From: Burkholderiales bacterium
Lineage (GTDB): Bacteria; Pseudomonadota; Gammaproteobacteria; Burkholderiales; Burkholderiaceae_D
Reading direction: 5' to 3'
Length of the DNA: 64,000 nucleotides
Assembly: GCA_016177875.1 (NCBI GenBank)
Contig: JACOUL010000021.1
Coordinates: 1-64,000, forward strand
The first letter of the stretch is position 1; the number at the start of each line of letters is the position of its first letter. A program made the position numbers and the translations under genes. The notes under the pieces were generated by a model. That model was not told where the DNA came from. It saw only the letters and a list, made by a program, of their open reading frames with translations, and made no database searches. This document shows, in pieces, positions 17,040 to 26,346 of this stretch.

Positions 17040-17978
17040 TTAGTAGACCTTCTCCACCGCGTACCCGCGCTGCTTGAGCAAGGCGGGTACGCTGGTCTCT
17101 CCCAGCATGTGCAGCAAACCGATGCCGACAAAAGTCGTCGCTTCGTTCTTCAATAACGCTTCGATCTTGTTCGTCATCTCCGGGTTGCGCTTGTCCAGCA
17201 GGATGCGCTGCGTGAATTCAGACGAGGTGCTCTTTTCATTCATTGCTTCGCGTACTAAAGCATCGTATTGCTTTTCATCCGCGGTGCTCCAGGCGGCGAT
17301 CAATTCCTGCGTCTTTTTCGTCACGCTACCGTCGGCCAGACCTTCCAGGATTTCACGCAGATATTGTTCCTGCTCTTGCTCGCTCATGCCGTCAAACAGC
17401 GCCAGCTGGTATTCGGCGTTTTCCAATTCGACCACTTGCTTGGCCTGTGCGACTGCCGCATCCATCAGATAGGTTTCGATACCAAAACTGCGGCTGAAGC
17501 CGCCGCGCTCGGTATCGAGGCTGATGAGAAAATTCGCAGCCAGCCAAGGCTTCATCTGCATGACGCGTTGCGCCGGAAATTGATAGCGTTCCAGCGCCTG
17601 CAGTAACTGCGCATACAGTGCGGGCGCAATATGGTCGCGAATGTTTTCGTTGGGGCCGTACAGGCCATGCTTTGCCAGTGCGGCTTGAAATGCTTGCTGA
17701 TTGCGCACATCGAGTTCCAGCACTAGCTTGGACGATTTGGACAGGGCTTCGGACACGCGCGGTTCAAGCGGATAAAACGACGCTTTGCCGACATGTATGG
17801 TGCCGAACAGGTAGGCCGCATTACCTTCGTGGATGACTCGATACAAGGTGCCGCGCTTAGGGATCGAACCGGGCGCGTTGAATGAGGGATGCAAAGCCGC
17901 GACTGCGCTTTGCCCATAAGCGAGGGGACTGAGAAGCGCGGCAATGAAGTAGACTGCCATTATCAATTTGCTGCGCAT
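17040..17978 (-). CDS. TraB/GumN family protein, exported
   Basis: 312 residues with a signal peptide (about 1-22, cut after AYG-Q). The TraB/GumN motif RVIHEGNAAYLFGTIHVGKASFY is at about 47-69, with GTIHVG and the later FVGIGLLHMLGE (about 284-295) as probable metal-ligand segments. The family is thought to be metal-dependent proteases (Tiki-like), but the activity here is inferred. Convergent with argB, two bases apart. Probably periplasmic. Confidence 0.88.
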   Translation of the reverse strand: MRSKLIMAVYFIAALLSPLAYGQSAVAALHPSFNAPGSIPKRGTLYRVIHEGNAAYLFGTIHVGKASFYPLEPRVSEALSKSSKLVLELDVRNQQAFQAALAKHGLYGPNENIRDHIAPALYAQLLQALERYQFPAQRVMQMKPWLAANFLISLDTERGGFSRSFGIETYLMDAAVAQAKQVVELENAEYQLALFDGMSEQEQEQYLREILEGLADGSVTKKTQELIAAWSTADEKQYDALVREAMNEKSTSSEFTQRILLDKRNPEMTNKIEALLKNEATTFVGIGLLHMLGETSVPALLKQRGYAVEKVY

Positions 17979-18010
17979 GTTCGCTCCCCGCCCACTTATT
18001 CTTACGACTT

Positions 18011-18766
18011 ATGCCGCCCGCATCCAAGCTCACCTGGCTGTTCGATCTGGACAACACCCTGCACAATGCATCGTACGCGATTTTCCCGGCGATTAACGCC
18101 AACATGAATGCCTACATGGCGCGGGTGTTGGGAGATGGCGACACGCCGGCCGATACCGACCATGTGAATGCGATGCGTTTGCTGTATTGGAGGCGCTACG
18201 GCGCGACGCTGTTAGGCATGATGAAACATCATCAAGTGAAGATGCATGATTTTTTGCGCGAAGCGCATCGCTTCGATAACCTGACTGACATCATCCGTGC
18301 CGAACGCGGACTAGGACACTTGTTGGCGCGACTGCCGGGTAAGAAAATCCTCTTGACCAATGCGCCGCACGGTTATTCGCACGAGGTGATACGCCATGTC
18401 GGCTTGCACCGTCACTTCGCCGAACATATCGCGATCGAGGCTATGCACGTCCATGGTCGCCTGTGCCCCAAACCTTCCCGGATTTTGCTGCGCAAAATAC
18501 TGGCCCGGCACCGTATCGTTCCGGAGCGCTCCATATTGGTGGAAGACTCGCTCGATGCCTTAAAAGCGGCAAAGTCCCTAGGCATGCGCACCGTTTGGGT
18601 GACGCAATACATGCCCACTAATCCCGATTTGCAAGCCAGGTGCGGCCATCCGGCGTCACCCGTAGTCACAAAGTTTCCCGTTTGCGTCGATGTCAAAGTA
18701 AAATCGGTTCGAGACCTCCCCGGCAGCCTAGCCAAACTAGGTTGCTTATTTGCTAAGAGCGTCTAA
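18011..18766 (+). CDS. Pyrimidine 5'-nucleotidase-type HAD hydrolase
   Basis: 251 residues. HAD motif I WLFDLDNTLHNAS at about 9-21 (nucleophile Asp and Asp+2), motif II LLTNAPHGY, motif III Lys in PKPSRILL, and motif IV ILVEDSLDALKAAKSLGM. This is the SDT1-like pyrimidine 5'-nucleotidase type, standard between argB and slmA in Burkholderiales. The stop codon TAA lies inside the left arm of hairpin repeat B. The last 40 residues are not typical of the family. Confidence 0.9.
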   Translation: MPPASKLTWLFDLDNTLHNASYAIFPAINANMNAYMARVLGDGDTPADTDHVNAMRLLYWRRYGATLLGMMKHHQVKMHDFLREAHRFDNLTDIIRAERGLGHLLARLPGKKILLTNAPHGYSHEVIRHVGLHRHFAEHIAIEAMHVHGRLCPKPSRILLRKILARHRIVPERSILVEDSLDALKAAKSLGMRTVWVTQYMPTNPDLQARCGHPASPVVTKFPVCVDVKVKSVRDLPGSLAKLGCLFAKSV

Positions 18767-18935
18767 CAAAATGTTGATGGCAAGGCGCGCCGACGAAGGC
18801 AGTACCGAGGTACGGCAAGGAGGGCGAAGCAGGGAATTCGAGCAGCATGCTGCTCGCCTGCGCAGCAGTACAGTCTTGCAAGACTGTACGCGCGCTGCAA
18901 GCGCAACGCGGCAAGCGGCATTTTGTTAGACGCTC
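18757..18935. repeat. Palindromic repeat, copy B (MITE/REP-like)
   Basis: Perfect 17-base inverted arms at 18757-18773 and 18919-18935 (GAGCGTCTAACAAAATG and its complement). The inside holds smaller palindromes (GAGCAGCATGCTGCTC; AGTACAGTCTTGCAAGACTG and onward) and the AGGCGCGCCGACG...TACGGCAAGGAG block shared with copy A. The left arm includes the stop codon of the HAD gene; the right arm ends 17 bases before slmA. It may act as a transcription barrier between the two genes. Confidence 0.7.
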
Positions 18936-18952
18936 GAATAAATCAAAAGATC

Positions 18953-19528
18953 ATGGCAACGACTAAACCGGGCGAACGTAAACTCCAAATCCTGCAAACT
19001 CTCGCGGCGATGCTGGAACACCCCAAGGGCGAGAAGATTACTACCGCAGCCTTGGCCGCCAAGCTCGACGTTTCGGAGGCGGCGCTGTACCGGCATTTCG
19101 CCAGCAAGGCGCAAATGTTCGAGGGCCTGATCGAATTCATCGAATCGACCGTGTTCGGCCTGATCAATCAAATCACGCAACAGCAGGAGAATGGTTTATC
19201 GCAGGTACAGGCGATCATCGGCATGCTGCTTAATTTCTCCGAGCGCAATCCCGGTATGACGCGTGTGATTATCGGCGACGCGTTGGTGAATGAAGACGAA
19301 CGGCTGCAGGCGCGCATGAACCAGTTCGTCGAGCGCGTCGAACTCGCATTCAAGCAGGCCTTGCGTACGGCCGTCGCGCAGGGTCAGGTCAAGGAAGAAG
19401 AAGTCGCCACCCGTGCCAACATGATTACCAACTTGGTCATGGGACGTTGGCATCGGTTTGCCAAATCGGGATTTAAACAACATCCCTCCGAAGGCGTGCA
19501 GGCGCAGATCGCGCTTCTGCTCGTCTAG
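18953..19528 (+). CDS. slmA: Nucleoid occlusion factor SlmA (TetR type)
   Basis: 191 residues from the ATG at 18953; the open frame starts ten codons earlier, inside the repeat arm. N-terminal TetR helix-turn-helix with TTAALAAKLDVSEAALYRHFASKAQMFEGLIEF (quoted positions about 34-66), then the SlmA ligand domain including LVMGRWHRF near 164-172. SlmA binds chromosomal sites and blocks FtsZ ring assembly over the nucleoid. The position after argB and the nucleotidase is conserved in related genomes. Confidence 0.93.
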   Translation: MATTKPGERKLQILQTLAAMLEHPKGEKITTAALAAKLDVSEAALYRHFASKAQMFEGLIEFIESTVFGLINQITQQQENGLSQVQAIIGMLLNFSERNPGMTRVIIGDALVNEDERLQARMNQFVERVELAFKQALRTAVAQGQVKEEEVATRANMITNLVMGRWHRFAKSGFKQHPSEGVQAQIALLLV

Positions 19529-19548
19529 CAGACCCGAACCGCAAAGAC

Positions 19549-21270
19549 TTATTTATGGGTAGCGGTCCAGGTGCCGCTGCCGCCATTCGTATTGCTCCAG
19601 ATGCCGCTGCCGCTGTAGGGATTAATTTGTCCGCTAAATGTCGCGCCGTTGCCGGCCGTTCCCAAGACAACCGTAGTGCTGCCGGTGGAAGTGACCGTGC
19701 CGGTGGCTTGTACCGTGCCGGAAAGACTGCCGGTGCAGGTGCCTGAAATATTGCCTAGCGTGGTGACGGTAAGCGACGAGCAAGTGCCGCTTTCGGTGCC
19801 GGAAAACGACACGCTCCAGCTGCCGGCAAAACGAATGACGTTATTGGTGCTGCCGGCAAAACCGCTGGCGGAGTAATTGCCCAACGTGATGCTGCTTGCG
19901 CTGTGCTGTGTGGTTGTGCTCGAACCGTACGGCGTGCTGTTGTATGTCCATTGACACTTGATTCGCTGTCCAAGCGTAGCGTCGCGCCAGCAGGTGTAGA
20001 CGGTCGAATAAGTCGTTGGGGTGCTCACACCGCTTTGGGTCGAGGAAATGGTAAAGACCTCTTTGTACGCAGTGAAGGTGCCGGCGGGAACGGTGAGGGA
20101 TTCCAGCGCCGTAATCGAGCCCTTATTGGTGAATGCGTAGCTGCTGCCGTTGCACGTCGCCGTAGCGCTATTGTTCCAAGCTTTGCCGACGTAGTAGGGC
20201 GCGTTCACCCCGCGCAATCCAGGCGAATAAACGCAGGTGCCGGTGATGCCATTGTTATTGACTGAACTATTGGTATTCAAGACGCCGCCGTAACTGTTAT
20301 AGCTTGCGTTGGTGCTGTTCAGGGCGGGATCGGTGAAAGACTGCGTGTACGTTGCCGCTCCATCGCTATATACCGATTGAAAGTGGCGGGTGAATATATA
20401 GTTGCTGGTTGTGCTTCCAGCCGGCGTAAAGGTGTAGTCGAAGGTATAGGCATCGCCTTGCGTGGGTGTCACCGCCGCCGTGCCGCCGCCGAATTCGTAA
20501 CGCTGCAATGCGACCGAACTTCCGTTGGGAAGCGTCAGCGTGGCTTCACGCGGACCGATAAAATAAATAGAAACATTTCCGACGTTGGAGTTGACTACGG
20601 AAGCGCTGCGATAGCCCCCGGTCAATGTCTGTCCATCGCCGTATTGCTGCCACGTACCCTGATAATTCGATGTACTTGCCATCGCCGTCGGGCCGGACGC
20701 ATACCAAATGGGGTTGCCGAAATCGTCGTACATGTATCCCGCCAGGAACATCGTGCCGTTCTGGATCTCGATCGAAAAACCGCGGCCGCCTTCGGCGGGA
20801 TTCCACCACCAGCCGGCTTGCGGCGTGCCGGCGGGTGCAGTCACGCTCGCGCCATTGGTGACAATGTCATAGCGTTGGATAGGGACAGTGCCGCCGGCCC
20901 AGCTCAGGGTGCCATGGCTATCATCGCTGAAGGTGATGCTGACATTGCCGTTATCGACGGTGCCGGACGGGGCACGATAGGCTCCGGTGAGCGTTTGACC
21001 GTTTAAATATGTGCGCAGCGGCGCGGTGAATGTGGAACCGCTCATCGCAGCCGGTCCGGCTGCATACCATGTGGCGCGGCCTGAAGCGTCATACAAATAC
21101 GCGGCAAAGAAGATGTTGCCGTTTTGCGCTTCGATCGTGAAGCCGCGTCCGCCTTCGGCCGGATTCCACCACCAACCCGACTGAGGCGTGACGGCATACG
21201 CGCCGCCGCTTATCGAGAGGAAGAAAATACTTGAGCAAACGAAGAGAAGTGCGCGCCGAATCAAATGCAT
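19549..21270 (-). CDS. Secreted protein with two WWWNP repeats, paralogue 1
   Basis: 573 residues. Signal peptide about 1-26 (cut near AYA-V). Two copies of a domain of about 110 residues start with GWWWNPAEGGRGF (about 32 and 152) and contain YLYD..G..WY..GP and GQTLTGAYR. The rest (about 270-573) is Ser/Thr/Gly-rich with a predicted beta pattern and a final domain near GTCSSLTV. The function of the WWWNP domain is not known to me; the proteins are typical extracellular or surface proteins of betaproteobacteria. The downstream slmA gene is convergent, 20 bases away. A paralogue lies immediately upstream, and the two share a nearly identical 5' part. Confidence 0.8.
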   Translation of the reverse strand: MHLIRRALLFVCSSIFFLSISGGAYAVTPQSGWWWNPAEGGRGFTIEAQNGNIFFAAYLYDASGRATWYAAGPAAMSGSTFTAPLRTYLNGQTLTGAYRAPSGTVDNGNVSITFSDDSHGTLSWAGGTVPIQRYDIVTNGASVTAPAGTPQAGWWWNPAEGGRGFSIEIQNGTMFLAGYMYDDFGNPIWYASGPTAMASTSNYQGTWQQYGDGQTLTGGYRSASVVNSNVGNVSIYFIGPREATLTLPNGSSVALQRYEFGGGTAAVTPTQGDAYTFDYTFTPAGSTTSNYIFTRHFQSVYSDGAATYTQSFTDPALNSTNASYNSYGGVLNTNSSVNNNGITGTCVYSPGLRGVNAPYYVGKAWNNSATATCNGSSYAFTNKGSITALESLTVPAGTFTAYKEVFTISSTQSGVSTPTTYSTVYTCWRDATLGQRIKCQWTYNSTPYGSSTTTQHSASSITLGNYSASGFAGSTNNVIRFAGSWSVSFSGTESGTCSSLTVTTLGNISGTCTGSLSGTVQATGTVTSTGSTTVVLGTAGNGATFSGQINPYSGSGIWSNTNGGSGTWTATHK

Positions 21271-21294
21271 GCTAATTTTTGAATGTTGGGTGAG

Positions 21295-23034
21295 TTATTT
21301 ATGCGTGGCCGTCCAGCTGCCACTGCCTATGACGCCGCTCCAGGTGCCGCTGCCGGTGATCGGATTGAGCACGCCTGTCAAAGTGGAGTTTCCGAACGAA
21401 AGCGTAAAGCTGCCGAAGACATTCACCGAACCGGTGGCTTGCTGTGTTCCCGATAGCGAACCTTGACAGGTGCCTGATATGGCGCCCGCCGTCGTAATGT
21501 TCAACAATGAGCAGGATCCCGTTTCGCTGCCGGTGAGAGACAGGCTCCAGGCGCCGGCATAGCGGAGAACGTTATAAGTACTTGTATAACCGCCATTGGC
21601 AGAATAGTTGTTCAATACGATGCTGCTTGCGCTGTACTGGGTTGCGGTGGTCGAGCCGTAAGGGGTGGTGCTGAAGGTCCACGTGCATTTCACCGTACGT
21701 CCGAGGTTGACGTCGCGCCAGCAGGTGTAGGCGGTCGTCGTGGTAGTGGGATTGCTCGTGTTGAGCGGAACCGAGGTGATGGTGAAAACCTCTCTGAGTG
21801 CCGTGAAGGTTCCTGCCGGTACCGTGACCGATTCCACGGCTTCGATCGTTCCCTTATTGGCGAAGGAATAGGTGGCGCCGCTGCAAGTTGCGGTCGAACT
21901 GTTGTTCCAGGATTTGCCGACATAGTAGGGCGTACTCACGCCGCGCAGGCCCGGCAAATACGTGCAAGTGCCGGCAATGCTGTTGTTGGTGGCATTGCTG
22001 CTGCTGCTTGTCGTGCCGCCGTAAGAATCATAACTGGTGCTGTTGCTGTTAAACGTATCGGTAAACGTCTGGGTGAAAGTGGCCGAACCATCGCTGCCGG
22101 CAGTCTGGTAGTAGCGCGTGAAAATATAATTGCCGACCGTCTGGCTGGTCGGCGTAAAGGTGTAGTTGAAAGTATAAGCATCGCCCTGCGTCGGGTTCAC
22201 CGCCGCGTAGCCGCCGCCGAATTCGTAGCGCTGCAATGAAATTGCTCGGCCGTCCGGCAGCGTCATCGTCGCTTCGCGCGGGCTGGAGAAGGCTAGGCCC
22301 ATATAGCCCACATTGAAATTGACCAGTGATGCACTGCGATAGGTGCCGGTCAGGGTCTGGCCGTTGCCGTACTGTTGCCAGATCCCGCCAAAATTCAAAT
22401 TGCTTGTCATCGGCATCGGACCGATGGCGTACCAAATCGGATTGCCGGCATCGTCATACATATAGCCGGCCATGAATAATTTGTCGTTTTGAGCTTCAAT
22501 GGAAAAACCGCGACCCGGCTCGTTCGGATTCCACCACCAACCGGCTTGCGGCAAGCCGGCGGAATTTGCGGTACTCAAACCATTGGTACCGAATTCATAG
22601 CGCTGAATCAGCACAGTGCCGCCGGCCCAGGTCATGCTGCCGTGGGTTTCATCGGTGAAGGTGATGGTGACATTGCCGTTGTCGGCTGTACCACTCGTGG
22701 CGCGATAGGCGCCGGTTAAGGTTTGGCCGCCGAGGTAAGTGCGCAGCGGCGCGGTGAATGTGGAACCGCTCATCGCGGCCGGTCCGGCTGCATACCATGT
22801 GGCGCGGCCCGAAGCGTCATACAAATACGCGGCAAAGAAGATGCTGCCGTTTTGCGCTTCGATCGTGAAGCCGCGTCCGCCTTCGGCCGGATTCCACCAC
22901 CAGCCGGACTGCGGGGTGATTGCATAGGCATTCGCACACATCGATAACAACACAGCGGCCGAAAAAAGCAAAGAGAGAAGGTGTTGAACGGGCCGCATAT
23001 GTTGTCCTAAGTGGATCGGGGAGTGGTGACGCAT
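21295..23034 (-). CDS. Secreted protein with two WWWNP repeats, paralogue 2
   Basis: 579 residues, same architecture as paralogue 1: signal peptide ending ANAYA, WWWNP domains from about residues 45 and 165, then a beta-rich region with GDAYTFNYTFTP and a C-terminal domain starting near SCSLLNITT. The second domain reads GWWWNPNEPGRGF. The two genes are 24 bases apart and probably arose by tandem duplication. The first repeat is nearly identical in DNA between them, the rest is clearly diverged. Role unknown; export by the type II system is possible but unproven. Confidence 0.8.
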   Translation of the reverse strand: MRHHSPIHLGQHMRPVQHLLSLLFSAAVLLSMCANAYAITPQSGWWWNPAEGGRGFTIEAQNGSIFFAAYLYDASGRATWYAAGPAAMSGSTFTAPLRTYLGGQTLTGAYRATSGTADNGNVTITFTDETHGSMTWAGGTVLIQRYEFGTNGLSTANSAGLPQAGWWWNPNEPGRGFSIEAQNDKLFMAGYMYDDAGNPIWYAIGPMPMTSNLNFGGIWQQYGNGQTLTGTYRSASLVNFNVGYMGLAFSSPREATMTLPDGRAISLQRYEFGGGYAAVNPTQGDAYTFNYTFTPTSQTVGNYIFTRYYQTAGSDGSATFTQTFTDTFNSNSTSYDSYGGTTSSSSNATNNSIAGTCTYLPGLRGVSTPYYVGKSWNNSSTATCSGATYSFANKGTIEAVESVTVPAGTFTALREVFTITSVPLNTSNPTTTTTAYTCWRDVNLGRTVKCTWTFSTTPYGSTTATQYSASSIVLNNYSANGGYTSTYNVLRYAGAWSLSLTGSETGSCSLLNITTAGAISGTCQGSLSGTQQATGSVNVFGSFTLSFGNSTLTGVLNPITGSGTWSGVIGSGSWTATHK

Positions 23035-23143
23035 TGTAGCGGAAAAATATTGTCAAGCTTATACGCACTGCAATAATTCGAGGCGCCGCTCTTAGCCGTA
23101 AAATACGGGTTTATTTCCCCTTGCTACGCTCGCTCCCGCTGCC

Positions 23144-24958
23144 TTGAATTCGGCCCAATTTCCAACTGAAGAATGCTTCGCCCTGCTGGACGATAGTTCC
23201 CAGGAGGGGCAATCGCGTTTGTACACGGGGTATGCCGGCAAATTCGCATGTGATGACCCAAATGAATTTCCGGCGTTGTTGGAACGGCTTCAGGCAGAGT
23301 TGAGGCAAGGTAAGCATGCGGTAGGTTTGTTTGCGTATGAACTCGGGGCGGCGTCGCATGGCATTTCGCCGCATGCCGATGTCGGAGATCTTGCGCAGAT
23401 CCTCCTGTTTGATCGCTGCGACTTTCTTTCAGGGACCCAACTAGACGAGTGGCTCAGCGCGCATACGGATGGTTCGTCGGCGGGTGTGGCGAATCTTCGG
23501 TCCAACGTCACGCAAACGCAGTTTGGCGAAGCGATCGTCCGCATTCGCGAGTATCTCGAAGCTGGCGATACCTATCAAGTCAATTACACGTATCGTTTGC
23601 GTTTCGATGCCTATGGTTCCTTGTTCGCGTTGTATGCGAAACTTCGCGCCGGCCAGCCGGCGCCTTATGGCGCGTTGATCGCTTTGCCGGACGGGTCGGC
23701 GGTGCTGTCGCGGTCTCCCGAACTTTTTGTGCGCAACGAAGGCGGTGAATTGACGGCGCAGCCAATGAAAGGCACAGCTGCCGTCGGTAGCGAAGCGGAA
23801 AAAACGCATCTCGCCAACGACCCGAAGAACCGTGCCGAAAATCTCATGATCGTCGACTTGCTGCGCAATGATTTGGGGCGCATCGCGCAATTGGGCACGG
23901 TGCGCGTACCGAAGTTATTTGAGGTCACCCGCTTCGGCAATGTGCTGCAAATGACGTCTACCGTTCAGGCGCGCATGCGCGACGATCTCGCGTTAGCCGA
24001 CGTGATTGCCGCGATTTATCCGTGCGGCTCCGTCACCGGCGCGCCCAAGCGGCGCACCATGCAAATTATCCGTGAATTGGAGCCCGAGCCGCGCGGCATC
24101 TACACCGGCGCGATCGGCTGGTTCGAGGCGCCGCTAGCCGAGAGGAAGGTCGGCGATTTTTGTTTGTCGGTTCCTATCCGCACGCTCTCGCTGCAAGCGC
24201 CGAAAGACGGCTTACGCCAGGGCGAAATGGGCGTGGGCGCGGGTATCGTACATGATAGCGACGCCCAGCAGGAATTCGATGAATGCCGCTTGAAGGCGAG
24301 CTTCTTGACCGGGTTGCGGCATGACTTCGAGTTAATCGAAACGATGCATGCCACGGTTGCCGGCTGCCGCCATCTCGATCGCCACCTGCGGCGGTTGCAG
24401 GCATCGGCCGCGTATTTTGGTTTCCGTTGTGAGGAAGCGTATTTGCGTGAGAGCGTGCAAAGCGCTTGCGCACAGTTGTCGCCCGATGCCGCTCACCGTC
24501 TGCGCCTTTCGCTCAACCAAGACGGATTGACTACGATACAGACTGCGCCGATCTCTGCGCCGCAAGAACCGGTCAAACTGATATGGGCACGCGAAACAAC
24601 GCGATCCGGCGACCTTTTTCTACGCCATAAAACCACTGTGCGCGCTACTTACGATGCGGCATGGAAAGAGGCGGAGGCGCAAGGCGCGTTTGATATGTTG
24701 TTTTGTAACGAGCGCGGCGAAGTAACGGAAGGTGCGCGCAGCAACTTGTTCATCAAACTTCGCGGACGCTGGCTGACGCCGCCGCTAGCCGCGGGCATAC
24801 TGCCGGGCGTGATGCGTGCCGTATTGTTGAACGATGCGGCTTGGGCTGCGTGTGAACAAAGCATGAGCAGGCAAGATGTGCAAGAGGCCGAAGAAATCGT
24901 CATCTGTAATTCTTTGCGCGGCGTATTACGTGCGCGGCTGGAAGAAGGTAAAACGTGA
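23144..24958 (+). CDS. pabB: Aminodeoxychorismate synthase component I fused to aminodeoxychorismate lyase
   Basis: 604 residues from a TTG at 23144, the only start that keeps the N-terminal FALLDD segment; no good ribosome binding site is visible, so the start is uncertain. Residues to about 395 are the chorismate-binding PabB domain (ARQ-type strands, PMKGTAAVG, VDLLRNDLGRIAQLGTVRVP, IYPCGSVTGAPKRRTMQII, GVGAGIVHDSD). Residues from about 400 are a class IV PLP enzyme (PabC) with the catalytic Lys in FLRHKTTVRATY and the phosphate loop EGARSNLF. Together they make p-aminobenzoate for folate. The L,D-transpeptidase gene overlaps its stop. Confidence 0.92.
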   Translation: MNSAQFPTEECFALLDDSSQEGQSRLYTGYAGKFACDDPNEFPALLERLQAELRQGKHAVGLFAYELGAASHGISPHADVGDLAQILLFDRCDFLSGTQLDEWLSAHTDGSSAGVANLRSNVTQTQFGEAIVRIREYLEAGDTYQVNYTYRLRFDAYGSLFALYAKLRAGQPAPYGALIALPDGSAVLSRSPELFVRNEGGELTAQPMKGTAAVGSEAEKTHLANDPKNRAENLMIVDLLRNDLGRIAQLGTVRVPKLFEVTRFGNVLQMTSTVQARMRDDLALADVIAAIYPCGSVTGAPKRRTMQIIRELEPEPRGIYTGAIGWFEAPLAERKVGDFCLSVPIRTLSLQAPKDGLRQGEMGVGAGIVHDSDAQQEFDECRLKASFLTGLRHDFELIETMHATVAGCRHLDRHLRRLQASAAYFGFRCEEAYLRESVQSACAQLSPDAAHRLRLSLNQDGLTTIQTAPISAPQEPVKLIWARETTRSGDLFLRHKTTVRATYDAAWKEAEAQGAFDMLFCNERGEVTEGARSNLFIKLRGRWLTPPLAAGILPGVMRAVLLNDAAWAACEQSMSRQDVQEAEEIVICNSLRGVLRARLEEGKT

Positions 24959-25440
24959 GCGACACGAAAATCATCATCAGCATTTCCAGTCAGACGCTGC
25001 GGTACTTGGTGAACGGGCAGGTATTGCGCAGTTACGCCATTTCCACCGCCAAGAACGGTGCCGGCGAACAGCAAGGCAGCGGCTGCACGCCGCGTGGCGT
25101 CCATGTTATTCGCGCCAAGATAGGCGCCGGCTGTGAAGTGGGAACGGTGTTTGTCGGCAGGCGGCCCACCGGTGAAATGTATTCAGATGAATTGGCGGCA
25201 GCGTTTCCTGAGCGCGATTGGATATTGACGCGCATTCTCTGGCTATGCGGTCAAGAGCCCGGCAAAAATCGTTACGGCTGTGTCGACACCATGCGCCGAT
25301 ACATCTACATCCACGGTTGCCCGGATCATCTACCGATGGGTGTGCCTTTATCGCATGGCTGCGTGCGCATGAAGAATGCAGACGTTGTGGATTTATTCGA
25401 TTTGGTTGAGGCCGGAACGGAAGTGCTCATCCACGACTAG
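24955..25440 (+). CDS. L,D-transpeptidase (YkuD domain)
   Basis: 161 residues from a GTG that overlaps the pabB stop by four bases (GTGA). A single YkuD catalytic domain fills the protein; the active-site motif YIHGCPD...LSHGCVRM is at about 118-142 with catalytic Cys in SHGCVRM. There is no signal peptide or LysM domain visible, which is unusual for an enzyme acting on peptidoglycan; short leaderless forms occur next to pabB in related bacteria. Expected role: cross-linking or attaching proteins to peptidoglycan. Confidence 0.9.
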   Translation: MSDTKIIISISSQTLRYLVNGQVLRSYAISTAKNGAGEQQGSGCTPRGVHVIRAKIGAGCEVGTVFVGRRPTGEMYSDELAAAFPERDWILTRILWLCGQEPGKNRYGCVDTMRRYIYIHGCPDHLPMGVPLSHGCVRMKNADVVDLFDLVEAGTEVLIHD

Positions 25441-25490
25441 TGCAATCTCACAGACATCTTGCGATGTGTGTAATGAGGCTGACGTCGATT

Positions 25491-26258
25491 TTAAGTGCGC
25501 TTGATCGGCGTAATCAGCCCGAATTCCACCGCTTTGGCTACCGCCTGCGTGCGCGAGCTCACCTTCAATTTCTTCATTAACTGTTCGACGTGATACTTCA
25601 CGGTCTCATCGTTCGTGCCGAGAATTTGGCCGATTTCCGGATTGGTTTTGCCGTGATACATCCAATGCAGAATATCAAGCTGCTTTGGGCTGAATACTTT
25701 GTGCACGGCGCCGGCAAACTTGGTTTGTTCAATGCCGGTGTTATCCAAAGCGCGCGCAATTGCAGCGCAAATGTTCGGGGTAATCAACTCCACGAGTCTT
25801 GCATGGGCCGGGCCGACTTCTTCGTTTATCCGTCCAAAAATAAAGTAATTGGCGACTTTTCCATGGCGGTCGTACATGGCATTGGCAAGCGTGTTGCGCA
25901 AATCATGTCGGTTGAATATTTTTATCCATTTCGCCGGAAAGTCGGCATCGTCGCGCCCGCTTTGAAAGTACACCGGCTTCATGGTTTGGCGCCATTGCTT
26001 CATGAGCGGACTATCCAATGTGCCATCGGCTTGTTCAAGCTCGTATAAATATTCAATCGGGAAATGATGGTTATGGAGCTTGTGCCCATAACAGCCGTCA
26101 TCGGCAAAGAAACCCGTCCCGCAGACCATGACCTCATAATTCAGCAAAGCTCTGAGGGGGCCGACGATCAATCGGTCCAAGTCTTCGCTCGTGAAAACCT
26201 GCGCCGCTTGCGCGATGACCTCCAACACAAGCGACTGGCGCGCTTCTGGGGATGGCAT
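25491..26258 (-). CDS. LuxR-type transcriptional regulator, EpsA-like (regulator 1)
   Basis: 255 residues from the ATG at 26258, preceded by GAGGAG; a longer frame to 26312 lacks such a site. Residues 1-185 form a sensor-like domain with a conserved stretch FQSGRDDADFPAKWIKIFNRHDLRNT; the typical acyl-homoserine lactone residues are not recognisable. Residues about 190-250 form a LuxR (GerE) helix-turn-helix: SPKQLDILHWMYHGKTNPEIGQIL, ETVKYHVEQLMKKL. It is similar in length and pattern to EpsA regulators linked to exopolysaccharide loci and is a paralogue of the gene at 43792-44571. Divergent from the secreted hydrolase, with a palindrome between. Confidence 0.85.
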   Translation of the reverse strand: MPSPEARQSLVLEVIAQAAQVFTSEDLDRLIVGPLRALLNYEVMVCGTGFFADDGCYGHKLHNHHFPIEYLYELEQADGTLDSPLMKQWRQTMKPVYFQSGRDDADFPAKWIKIFNRHDLRNTLANAMYDRHGKVANYFIFGRINEEVGPAHARLVELITPNICAAIARALDNTGIEQTKFAGAVHKVFSPKQLDILHWMYHGKTNPEIGQILGTNDETVKYHVEQLMKKLKVSSRTQAVAKAVEFGLITPIKRT

Positions 26259-26346
26259 GGCATCTCCTCGGTATGTTTTGCTGCCGCAAAGCCGAGTCGG
26301 CGGGAGCGGCATTGATCGTATATAGAGGCGCGGCGTACAGCATGCT

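Noticed and set aside
23035..23143. TTGACA and TACAAT before paralogue 2 of the WWWNP genes as a promoter
   Set aside because: The two hexamers are only 12 bases apart, too close for a sigma-70 promoter.
25441..25490. Hairpin between the L,D-transpeptidase and regulator 1 as a terminator
   Set aside because: CACAGACATC/GATGTGTGT is imperfect and has no T-run on either side.
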